From Apoderus coryli (Eukaryota; Arthropoda; Insecta; Coleoptera; Attelabidae): DNA of 64,000 nucleotides. This document shows positions 33,980 through 43,312 of this stretch, one piece after another. The first letter of the stretch is position 1, and each line of letters starts with the position of its first letter. Under the pieces are notes generated by a model that was given only the letters and a program-made list of their open reading frames with translations, was not told where the DNA came from and ran no database searches. The stretch spans positions 40,187,253-40,251,252 of the forward strand of contig OU452199.1 in NCBI GenBank assembly GCA_911728435.2, written 5' to 3'. The position numbers and the translations under genes are program-made.

Positions 33980-35290
33980 CTTCAACAATGTTTACTACAA
34001 CTTGAACAATCTCCACTTTACAGCATCAATTTTCTGTGATTTGTCCAAAGCATTCGACTATGTAAGTCATAACATCCTAATTAACAAGATACAGCACTAC
34101 GGAATTCGGGGGGTTCCACTGGGATAGTTTAAGTCGTACCTTAGCAACAGAAGTGAGTGTGTGAGGGTCAATGCGGCCGTGTCTTCTTACAGGCCGATGG
34201 ATTCTGGAGTTCCACAGGGTTCGGTGTTGAGTCCTATTTTGTTTTTGCTATTTATCAACGACATTACGTGCCTAGACATTAGAGGTGCTGATGATACTAG
34301 TTTCACTTGGTGCGGCCCGGATAGTGTGGCTCTTCATAGTAGCAGATACAAAGACTTAATCACCATCAAATCATGCTGTGACTCTAACCTGTTGTGCTTG
34401 AACACTGCGAAAACTAAATCTGTGTCATATAAAGGTATAAAGGTGCGCTGCAGTCTTTTGAACTTAATAATTCCACTATTGACGTCGTTTCTTCTGTGAA
34501 GTTTCTGGGCCTTGTTGTTGACAGCTCCCTGAAGTGGAAGATCAGTTTTCAAAGAACTTAACTTGTCAACTTCCATAACAGTCTACTTTTCACTCTTCGA
34601 ATCCCATCTTCGATACGCCCTCCCATTCTGGGGTACATGCTGTGCAACGCAATTTGGGCGTATTTTTAAATTACAAAAAAGAACTATTCGATACTCTCTG
34701 AGATTGCACTATAGAGCCCATTGCCAGGACTTCTTCAGAAAATTTAAAATATTAACACTACCTTCCTTATTAGTATTGGAATCGGTCTGCTTAATCCGCA
34801 AACACCAGTTAGATGTCTCTGAAAGACCATTCCTTAACTATCTCCTTAGAAACTCCGAACATGATTTTATCTGCCAGCCCCATCCTCCGAATTAATCAAA
34901 AGCTCGATTATATACAATGCAAAATGCACAACCATCTGCCAATGGAAATCAAATTGCTATCATCCCTTCCTCGATTCCGTAAAGCTCTAAAGACGTATTT
35001 GTTAGAAAAAGCTTTTTATACAGTAGGTGACTTTTTTAATGTGCATTAATTTTTGAGCGATTCACACACTAAATAGTACTTAGTAGTTTGTATTGTGTGT
35101 TTTGTATATATATTGAACTGTAGATATTTACTGAATTAATTTACTTTAAGTATCTTAATTGATTTATTTATTTGACGATGTACCTGTATGTATTAATTAT
35201 TGTTCTTATTTTTTATATGTTTTGTTTACCTGTCTACAAATTATTTTTAATTTTTTGACAAATATATATTTATTTTTCTTTAATTTTTAA
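33980..35290 (+). pseudogene. Jockey-like retrotransposon relic
   Basis: Pieces in order: [20 protein letters not shown] (catalytic motif A), [11 protein letters not shown], a stop, YLSNRSECVRVNAAVSSY, MDSGVPQGSVLSPILF. RGADDTSFTW follows, with the Tyr of YADD and preceding codons lost. Then come frameshifts, ESHLRYALPFWGTC, LQKRTIRYSL, and a tail MHNHLPMEIKLLSSLPRFRK then ALKTYLLEKAFYTV ending at 35049. It contains at least three frameshifts. Its C-terminus resembles that at 1160-1645. Confidence 0.7.
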
Positions 35291-35635
35291 GTCTATTTAC
35301 ACACCCAACACAAGTGCAAATGCCTAATTACCCAGAAAAAAAAATAAGCAACGCTTTATTTTTACAAAACTATTAACGCAGTTAAATATATTTCATATTT
35401 TATACTAGCTTAAACTAAAACTGACAACGATGCAACTATCCAAGAAAGTTTTTAAAATATAACAACTATGACAAGTGGCATTGTGTAAATTAATTAATTG
35501 TCTTATTATAGAAATTTGTTTAAAAATGGAGAAACAAAAGTAAGATCGGCGATTTTAGGGTAAAAATAATTAATTTGCGAGTGCACGTGCACATTGCACA
35601 TGTGCACTTATTAAGGAACCGCCACTGGATACAAC

Positions 35636-36540
35636 ATCTACTAGTAGTATCATAACAAGGTAGCTTTACCCTATGTATGCATGCTTGTAAAAGAAGTGAT
35701 TTAAAATGTGTATGGGCGGTGGTAAGACGTGCTTGTGTATAAATTTATCACTTCTATCTATTCAGACTACTTGAATACGCAACAAAATAATGATAGGTTA
35801 ACCAGCTAAAACAAAACACCCACTAGCGAAAAATAAACTTGTACACAATAACTAATTTATAATAAATATTCATAATTAACCATAATACCCAGGGGCGTAG
35901 AGTTTATGGAAGCAAGCACTGCTTCTCTTAAAATCGTGTCCCAAAGTAATAAATTGACAAAAACATAGTTGTGTCTTCGTTTTTCTTTCAAGAAGAATTA
36001 AACAAAGCTCTCGCTGCGTTCAGTGGCGTCGCGTGACCTTTTTTAAAGTGTTATCAAAACCAGATGTGAAAAATCTTATCTTTAAACAAAAAAAAAGTTT
36101 AATTTGAACCTCCCAAATATAATTTGTTGCTTTTAGGTATTTTATTTAAACTTTTTTTAAATTATTTTTTTAGGTAATAATTACTAAGACTAATCCAGGC
36201 CGGTGGGATAAAATAAAATAATCACTATTATCAATTTACCAAATAATATAATATATAAAATATCGATCTACTTTTTTTGATTACTTTTTTAAATTATATA
36301 AAATAGGTGTTGGTCTTCCATTTTCAATGATCTCCTTTTTTTCTTCAAAATTATACAAGGAGAAGGACTTTTCAAGTAGTTGATCGATTACGCAGCGGCA
36401 CTCATATTTATTTAATTGCACGCACCCTGTATCCCGCAGCCGACTAACCAGTAACCAAAACAAAAACTGGTAACAAGCGTACATAATATCGCGACGCCCC
36501 TAGCCCCCACGCTCTCGCGCTGTAGAAATCAATGAGCGTC
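35636..36540. other. No gene seen
   Basis: Unassigned. CAGGGGCGTAG at 35890 and CAGTGGCGTCGCG at 36019 resemble termini of non-autonomous DNA elements, but no matching ends were established. Confidence 0.35.
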
Positions 36541-36544
36541 CTGC

Positions 36545-36830
36545 GAAAAATGTTTAATGGCCGACTGATTTATCGATTCGGAGATTTGTCTTGGCCTTCG
36601 AGGTCCCCCCCTTCAACGGCACAAGATTTTTTCCTGTGGGGATATTTAAAAGCCAAAGGGTTTGCGAGTCGTCCCGGTACAATCTAGGAACTGAAAGTCA
36701 AAATTCGTGAAGAAGTTGAAGGAATAGACGAAGGTTTGCTACGCCGTGTAATGAACCGCTTTTTATCTAATATTGAAAAATGTGTTGAAGTTGGTGGAGG
36801 TCATTCAGAAGGTGATTTTTAAAATTTAGA
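36545..36830 (+). pseudogene. DDE_3 transposase C-terminal relic
   Basis: Frame reads MFNGRLIYRFGDLSWPSRSP, then FFLWGYLKAKGFASRPGTI, a TAG stop, ELKVKIREEVEGIDEGLLRR and IEKCVEVGGGHSEGDF. The WPSRSP...FFLWGYLK block is the third catalytic region, but the Asp of SPD is altered by local change. Only this end is left. Confidence 0.55.
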
Positions 36831-36839
36831 ATTAAATTA

Positions 36840-37439
36840 GCCAAATATTTACAAGTTATCATAAATCCCAAAGAGTTAGCTATAATTTAAAGTTTGTTTT
36901 GATAACTAAAAAAATTTTAATTCAAATATTAAAATGGGTAGTCTATTATGAGGAACCCTGTACATTCTCGAAACAAACTTATTCCGCAACCTCGACCCTC
37001 GACTGTCGCTAATTTTTTAATTTTTTCAAATTTATCCTTAACAAATTTTACATAAATATGGGATCCCATTTTTGGGCTGTGTTGAACACATTTAACATAA
37101 ATCTGCTAAATTTCAATACCATAACATTTACACAAATAATAATGATATAAGATACTGGTGATATATTTTATTTTTAATTTTTTTAGCACCACCAACAATC
37201 TACCAAGAAATAAATAGAAAAAAGTATTTAAGTATAAAATTTCGACATGACAAGGGTAGATTGTTCTTTTATCAACATGTGAGACGCATATGATTTAAAA
37301 GGGGCCACCTGTTCCTGCCACTAAAAGATTCCTATTACCTCTTGTTGTTTAGAAAAAATGCTGAATAGGCTTTGTGTAAGAAAAGTAGGCGTATTTACTG
37401 TACTGGGCCACCTATGATAATTTCCTGTCAAATTTTTAT
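36840..37439. other. No gene seen
   Basis: AT-rich. Contains ATTATGAGGAACCCTGTACA near 36945, an element-end-like string. No frames of note. Confidence 0.35.
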
Positions 37440-38063
37440 TTACTGAAGAAGCATGTTTTACGAGAAGTGGTATAACAAACTTGCACAACGAACACGTCTA
37501 TGCTGATGAAAATCCAAATGCTACCAAAGTAACTCATTATCAACATGACTTTAGGATTCACGTATGGGCAGGAATAATTGACAATTTTATTACCGGCCTA
37601 TTGCTTTACCGCCAAGACTAAATGGCCATGATTATTTGGAACATTTACAAAAAACGTTGCCAGGTTTGTTAGAAGATTTGCCATTACAACTTCGACAGGA
37701 TATGTGGTTTATGCATGACGGTGTTCCACCATATTTTATTTTAAATGTTCGAAATTATTTACATGAACAGTAACCAGACAGATGGATTGGTAGAGGCAAT
37801 GAGCTCCTGTAAACTAGCCGCCACGCTCACCGGATATGACTCCGTTGGATTATTTTGTATGGGGTTCTTTAAAAACGATGGTATCCTCCAGACAAATCGA
37901 TAGGGAAGAAGAAATGTGGGGCAGAATACAAAATGCAGTTAATGCGTTGAAGAACAATGCCGAATTGATACAAAGAGTTTATTTAAATTTTTTACGTCGT
38001 ATTAATCTTTGTACATATGTTAACGGAGGCCACTTTGAACAATTATTACAAAGTTATAATTAA
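37440..38063 (+). pseudogene. DDE_3 transposase relic, catalytic region
   Basis: EEACFTRSGITNLHNEHVYA then DENPNATKV is the region after the first catalytic Asp; the Asp itself is not seen. Next come FRIHVWAGIIDN, DLPLQLRQDMWFMHDGVPP (second Asp in HDG), a stop, PDRWIGRG, and after changes MTPLDYFVWGSLKTMVSSRQ (third region) to a C-terminus ending NGGHFEQLLQSYN at 38063. Stops and frameshifts are present. It is diverged from the copies at 27330, 29846, 36545 and 40348, so several families of this superfamily have been active. Confidence 0.65.
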
Positions 38064-38780
38064 AATGCAAATTTGCTAATATAAAAATAAATTCTTGTTC
38101 ACTGAATAAAAAAATGTTTGTTACTTTTAATGACAAATTCATCAATTTCCGATTGAAAACGTAAATTTGGACTGTTTGACAAAAAAATATGCTTGACAGG
38201 CCCAGCGACTAGTCGCACAAAGGAGACCGTACCTTAACGGCAATACAAATATTTGACAATAAGAAGCAACTGTCCATATTTGATCCTTAATGCAATAACA
38301 AATTATTATTGTTCAAAATACCTAATTAAAATATTCCAGTGCGACATCAGCCACTAAAAACCGAGATATCTCGAAATCCACTTACTTTAGTGAATTTGAA
38401 CAAGAGCATCTTTATTGCTTGGAAACGTACAGTGCATTATTTTGTGAACAAAAAAAGTAAAAAATTACACTGAGGAATAAGTTACGGATATTTTATAAGA
38501 TCACAATTGCAGTGTGACGCGCCCTTTAACGGCCATAGTGAAATGGTGTCCATATTCGGGTTTAGCACTCCAAAAAACCCATGTATACCAGTTTTTACGA
38601 TAATTCGTTGGAAAATGTCCATAATATTCAATATTTTCAGTTTTTATTTTTCAACTTTATCACCCTGTATTTCCGAAACGCAGCAATTTTGGACTAAGGT
38701 AAGTTACGTTTATTCAGCTTATTTTGACCCCACAAATCTGTGGTATGATTTTGTACAGACCTTTTAGAGACACCCTGTAT
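38064..38780. other. No gene seen
   Basis: Unassigned. Two orphan CACCCTGTAT ends (38660-38672, 38770-38780). The latter directly adjoins the PLE target duplication. Confidence 0.4.
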
Positions 38781-38950
38781 AATAAATATGAACATATTTA
38801 TTTTTTTGTTATTCTTGAACCGCTATTCTAATTCTTTTCAGTTTACTTTCTTGGGGTGTTCGGTGCTTATAGAAAAAAAAAATAAAATTCTTCTTTATTT
38901 TACATAGCAATATTCATGTTTATTTTCGTCACGATCACACTGAACATAAA

Positions 38951-38994
38951 TTAAACGACGTTTCGTTACTAATTAGTAACTTCCTCAGGTTAAA
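38951..38994 (-). ncRNA. Hammerhead-ribozyme-like motif in PLE 3' repeat (sense)
   Basis: On the element's sense strand, downstream of the endonuclease: CTGAGGA (38988-38982), one extra A, perfect 6-bp stem II GTTACT/AGTAAC, GAAAC (38964-38960), GTC. Stem I can pair GTTTAA with TTTTAAC with one mismatch. Position in the pseudo-LTR fits the known location of PLE ribozymes. Confidence 0.65.
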
Positions 38995-39342
38995 ACATTT
39001 CCTTCTGAAATTACATACAATATTATTTTCCAAAAACTATTTTTACATTTTGATTATTATTACCTAACACAAATTCCAATTCGTCAATGTCAAAAAAAGG
39101 ACAAACAATTTTCATTCTTTGAATTCATTTCATTTACAAACACATTTATAACATTTAAATATAATAAAATACATATTTATTTATTGATGGAAACTATTGT
39201 CCGGTATGTTGTATTGAAAGTATTAGTAGTAGCAACAGCATAAATTCAACTATGAAGGCATTTTTGTTTTTTTTTCTTTTTTTTAAATCAGGTGAGGTAT
39301 ACATTTTATTATAAATAAATACAGGGGGTTTAAGTAGAATTT

Positions 39343-39927
39343 TTATTTTATGATATTGTGATAGATACTGCTTAGATGTTGGATGTCAGTTCTGTCATTA
39401 ACGCTGTTTTTATTTTTTTTGATGTATATCATTTCTAAAAATTCTCTTTTTTTTGTGTGTTGTTCCATGTCTAAAATTTTTGTATTACAAAAGTTGAAAG
39501 TGTGGTTTGTGGCCTCAATATGTTTTTTAAGTGCTGTTTTGGTGTTAGAGTTTTTGTGTCCGTTTAATCTTTTCCCTAAATTTTGCATGGTTTGTCCAAT
39601 ATAGACACCATCGCAATTGTTATATGGAATTTGGTAGATTACATGTGATTTTTTTAGATGTGGTGTTTGTGTTTTTAAATTGCTAAAAACGTTTGCCTTG
39701 AAAGTGTTTGTATTTTTGTGGCACGTTTGCTAATTATAGGGTTTTAATTTTTTTTGGAACGACTCTGAGAAACCAGGTATATAAGGAATGGATATGTATT
39801 TTATATTGTTGTTGGTAACTTTGTTTTGTTCATCGTTATTGTAAAATTTGTGGATGCGTTTCTTAAAAATTTTGTTTATAAAATTTTTGGGGTAGTTGTT
39901 TTTGTTTAGTGTATTTTTTTGACATTG
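39343..39927 (-). pseudogene. PLE polyprotein C-terminus with GIY-YIG endonuclease
   Basis: From 39927 the frame reads NNYPKNFINKIFKKRIHKFY, KYISIPYIPGFSESF, a TAG stop at 39732-39730, then QTCHKNTNTFKANVFSNLKT, PHLKKSHVIYQIPYNNC, DGVYIGQTMQNLGKRLNGH (the GIY-YIG core: VIY...YIG, then R and H), and REFLEMIYIKKNKNSVNDRT to the stop at 39343. The YIPGxS segment and the C-terminal LSxIYxxII are typical of Penelope proteins. Function of the family: RT plus endonuclease that nicks target DNA to prime reverse transcription. This copy is 5'-truncated and has one stop. Confidence 0.8.
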
Positions 39928-40017
39928 ACGAATTGGAATTTGTGTTAGGTAATAATAATCAAAATGTAAAAATAGTTTTTGGAAAATAATGTTGTATGTA
40001 ATTTCAGAAGGAAATGT

Positions 40018-40061
40018 TTTAACCTGAGGAAGTTACTAATTAGTAACGAAACGTCGTTTAA
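40018..40061 (+). ncRNA. Hammerhead-ribozyme-like motif in inverted PLE repeat
   Basis: Identical core to its inverted partner: CTGAGGA (40024-40030), GTTACT/AGTAAC (40032-40037/40042-40047), GAAAC (40048-40052), GTC. It is antisense to the endonuclease frame because this arm is the inverted copy. Confidence 0.65.
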
Positions 40062-40190
40062 TTTATGTTCAGTGTGATCGTGACGAAAATAAACATGAAT
40101 ATCGCTATGTAAAATAAAGAAGAATTTTTTTTTTTTTTCTATAAGAACCGAACACCCCAAGAAAGTAAACTGAAAATAAATATGAACATA

Positions 40191-40285
40191 ACTTGTATGT
40201 CGAATACCGTGGTTTCAAGTCTAGTATTATCCATGCAATATCTGGAGTGCCGCAGGGTTCTATGTTGGGTCCCCTCTCGCGAGAC
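40191..40285 (+). pseudogene. Short RT fragment
   Basis: YVEYRGFKSSIIHAISGVPQ followed by GSMLGPLS is the RT segment around the GVPQGS motif. It ends abruptly at CTCTCGCGAG. It begins immediately after the PLE target duplication, so the PLE was inserted at or into this fragment. Confidence 0.5.
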
Positions 40286-40347
40286 GGTGTTGATATAACA
40301 CGATTAATCTGCCTCGCTTAGACTAGATTGAATGTTACCACTTTCGT

Positions 40348-40785
40348 TTATGGATACGCGTGATGGTCCGTCGTGTCTGGTCGCGTATTGATTGAGTTTT
40401 TGGCGGTATAAGCTGTTGCCCCATCTTGTTGGAATAGTAAGGCATTGCTTAATAATCCTCGTCTATTTAATTCTGGAATGAGAAATGTCTCTAGCATATT
40501 AATGTAGCGCTCAGATGTTACTCTTACAGCGCGGTTATTTTCATACTCAATAATACCAAAAGATCCTACTCCACACCACAACACAACTTTTGGATTATGG
40601 AGGTTCTGTATAAAGATTTCACGAGGATTTTCACTTGACCAATATCTAAAATTGACCATGCCGTTCAAATAAAAATTTGCTTCCTCGGTCATTAGGAGAC
40701 TGTGAGTTGCTCCTTGATGTAAATCCAAAAATTCTTGACAAAATGCTAACCTTGCTTCTTTATCTTGCATGCTAATTGTGCCATT
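40348..40785 (-). pseudogene. DDE_3 transposase relic, central region
   Basis: MQDKEARLAFCQEFLDLHQG, HSLLMTEEANFYLNGMVNFR (catalytic Asp replaced: relatives have SDEANF, here TEEANF), NPREIFIQNLHNPKVVLWCG, GSFGIIEYENNRAVRVTSER, YINMLETFLIPELNRRG, FQQDGATAYTAKNS (second Asp). The frame is open for 140 codons but the third catalytic region is lost. The first catalytic Asp to Glu change would probably inactivate it. Confidence 0.65.
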
Positions 40786-41288
40786 TGGTATTTATAGGGA
40801 TGAAATTTTAAATCCCTTTTTTCCAATAACAAATGTTATAAATCACGAATTAATAGTCAGATTGCTGTCAAAGTTATATAAACGAATCGTTTGAAGGTTA
40901 GTACTAAATAAAAATCATATGGAAAAACTCTTAGTAACGCCATCTATGTGTCATCCTATGGTGTTTTTGAATGTAATATGAGGCTCTGAATCTGTTTAGT
41001 TTTGCGAACTGCAAAATTGCAAACACCGCTAGGAATAAGGCTGCATTTTTAATCCAGTGAGAATTTTAGATTCGATTTCCTGTCCCACATCCAAAACGAG
41101 ATGATCTACTCTCAGATAACAATAGACTGTGTAGAGCAACTTCGTATGCATAAGCTCTATAACAGTGCTACATGAAAAACATAAATATCTCTTTAGATAT
41201 CCCACCGTTTTATAACAGTTGTAAAACTGCCAAAACCTTTATGTTTAAAACGCTTAAAATGTAAGTATATGGATCGTATCCTACTATA
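40786..41288. other. No gene seen
   Basis: Unassigned AT-rich DNA between a transposase relic and a MITE. Confidence 0.4.
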
Positions 41289-41493
41289 CACTGTGTCCAA
41301 GAAGAAAATGGGATAGCATTGGAAACGGTAGGAGTTACAATGTTGGTTAAATTAGAGAAAAATTGTACAATTTAAACACCTTTTAAATGGTGTTTTCAAA
41401 GGTAAATTAACTGTAGCCGTTTTCGAGAATTTATGAAAACACGATTTTTGCGATTTTAGTTTTTATTTATTTCTGACAATATTTTAACATATA

Positions 41494-43000
41494 CAGGGTG
41501 AGTCACGAGGAACTGTACATACTTCTACCATAAGTAGAGGCACGTTAGGGGATTATCAAATGACCATTAAAAAATGTCTCCTTGTTTTGATTATTAATAT
41601 ACAGGGTGAATTATGGATTTTCACCAAAACAATATTTCGTCATATCTTTTCAATGATTAAGTCGATTTATCTCAATTTTTTATAAAAGTGTGTTTTGGTG
41701 TCTGGCAACTAACTGACATACTCTGAATTGAAAAATTCCAGGTCCGTCTTTGAGAAAATTTGTGGGACTGCTTCATATTCAACACTTCACCCTGTATATG
41801 ATTTTTCAAAAATCTGACATAATTTTTTCAGAGAGCATAAATAGACAGTTAGACCTGGGTATCTGAATTTTTTGTTACACTCACGTCACATTTGCAATTA
41901 AAGATTCATTTTAGAGCCAAATTGAAAATTGGCAATAATGAAGTATCTTACTGTACAATAATGTTTACTTATTGAAAAGAAATCTTCAAAATTGACACAA
42001 ACGACACACACTGTGCCCCAGTATGATAAATAACATCATTTGAATTGATTTACAGGGCCGGATTTAAAAATCTGGCATATCTGGTTCATCCCAATAATTC
42101 ACCCGGTATGTAACTTTTTCCACCCGTAATAGACAGTAAACAGATAAAAAATGATTGTAATAACCTAGTTTTGTTATTTGTTTGAGGAAAACTCATGTGT
42201 TTAATTATTTTAATCGGAATGAAATGAACAAGCCAGGGAAATGTTTATTCATAAATTAAGAAATAAAATAAAAAACAATAAGCAAACAATAAAACAGTTT
42301 CAACAATGTGAAACAAATAAAAAAACTAGGTTATTACAATCATTTTTTATCTGTTTTCTGTCTATTACGGGTGGAAAAAGTTACATACCGGGTGAATTAT
42401 TGGGATGAACCAGATATGCCAGATTTTTAAATCCGGCCCTGTAAATCAATTCAAATGATGGTATTTATCATACTGGAGCACAGTGTGTGTCGTTTGTGTC
42501 AATTTTGAAGATTTCTTTTTAATAAGTAAACATTATTTTACAGTAAGATACTTCATTATTGCCAATTTTCAATTTGGCTCTAAAATGAATCTTTAATTGG
42601 AAATGTGACGTGAGTGTAACAAAAAATTCAGATACCCAGGTCTAACTGTCTATTTATGCTCTCTGAAAAAATTATGTCAGATTTTTGAAAAATCATATAC
42701 AGGGTGAAGTGTTGAATATGAAGCAGTCCCACAAATTTTCTCGAAGACGGACCTGGACTTTTTCAATTCTGAGTATGTCAGTTACTTGCCAGACACCAAT
42801 ACACACTTTTATAAAAAAATGAGATAAATCGACTTAATCATTGAAAAGATATGACGAAACATTGTTTTGGTGAAAATCCATAATTCACCCTGTATATTAA
42901 TAATGAAAACAAGGAGCCATTTTTTAATGGTCATTTGATAATCCCCTAACGTGCCTCTACTTATGGTAGAAGTATGTACAGTTCCTCGTGACTCACCCTG
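41494..43000. mobile_element. 1.5-kb near-perfect palindromic DNA element
   Basis: TA|CAGGGTGAGTCACGAGG at the left, inverse at 43000|TA. The arms pair over roughly 670 bp with few mismatches and leave a spacer of about 140 bp (near 42170-42320). Each arm contains further internal CAGGGTGAA-type termini (41596, 41795), as if the arms were themselves assembled from TA-flanked units. No coding region. Confidence 0.8.
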
Positions 43001-43312
43001 TATAAAAAAAATTAAAAGAACTTTCTCATTGTTACTTTTTGAGGAGAAAAATATAGCGTTTACAAATTTTGATAATGACGTTTGGTTTTTTAAAAACCAT
43101 CATCCACTTCGTTTTTTTTAAATACGGCCCTGGATTTTTTATTTTTAAATTTAAACCCATTTTCAATTCAAAAATTGGTGGTATATGACACTTAATGGTT
43201 TCAACAATATTTCAGTAATTTTAGCTGTTATTTAAACTAATATAATAATAATTTGGCACTTAACTGACTGAATGCAGAGTAGTAGGTTTTGCAAAAACAT
43301 TATTTTTAATAA

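Larger units (their letters stand above)
33514..35627. mobile_element. hAT-like element with 8-bp target duplication, loaded with retroelements
   Basis: Ends CAGTGGCGG at 33514 and CCGCCACTG at 35627. Flanks GATGCAAC (33506-33513) and GATACAAC (35628-35635) are an 8-bp duplication with one mismatch, the size expected for hAT elements. No transposase is visible. Inside are a 76-bp retroelement tail (33612-33687), an RT relic (33980-35290), and a direct repeat: 33700-33845 resembles 35290-35460. The body may be a non-autonomous hAT derivative expanded by later insertions. Confidence 0.6.
38797..40174 (-). mobile_element. Penelope-like element, palindromic, with 16-bp target duplication
   Basis: AATAAATATGAACATA is found exactly at 38781-38796 and 40175-40190. 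The ends (38840-39100 and 39925-40172) are inverted copies of each other, each with a hammerhead-like motif. Between them a minus-strand frame encodes the PLE C-terminal region with GIY-YIG endonuclease. The RT domain is absent. The right arm is an inverted copy of the 3' pseudo-LTR, so the insertion is a snap-back or inverted-dimer form, a configuration known for PLEs. Confidence 0.8.

Noticed and set aside
39383..39604. Plus-strand frame rich in Phe and Val
   Set aside because: It is the antisense of the GIY-YIG endonuclease frame.
43078..43112. Ribozyme-like string in the MITE copy at 41289-45989, left side
   Set aside because: GAAAC is changed to CAAAC and the first box is altered; it is counted only as a decayed copy.
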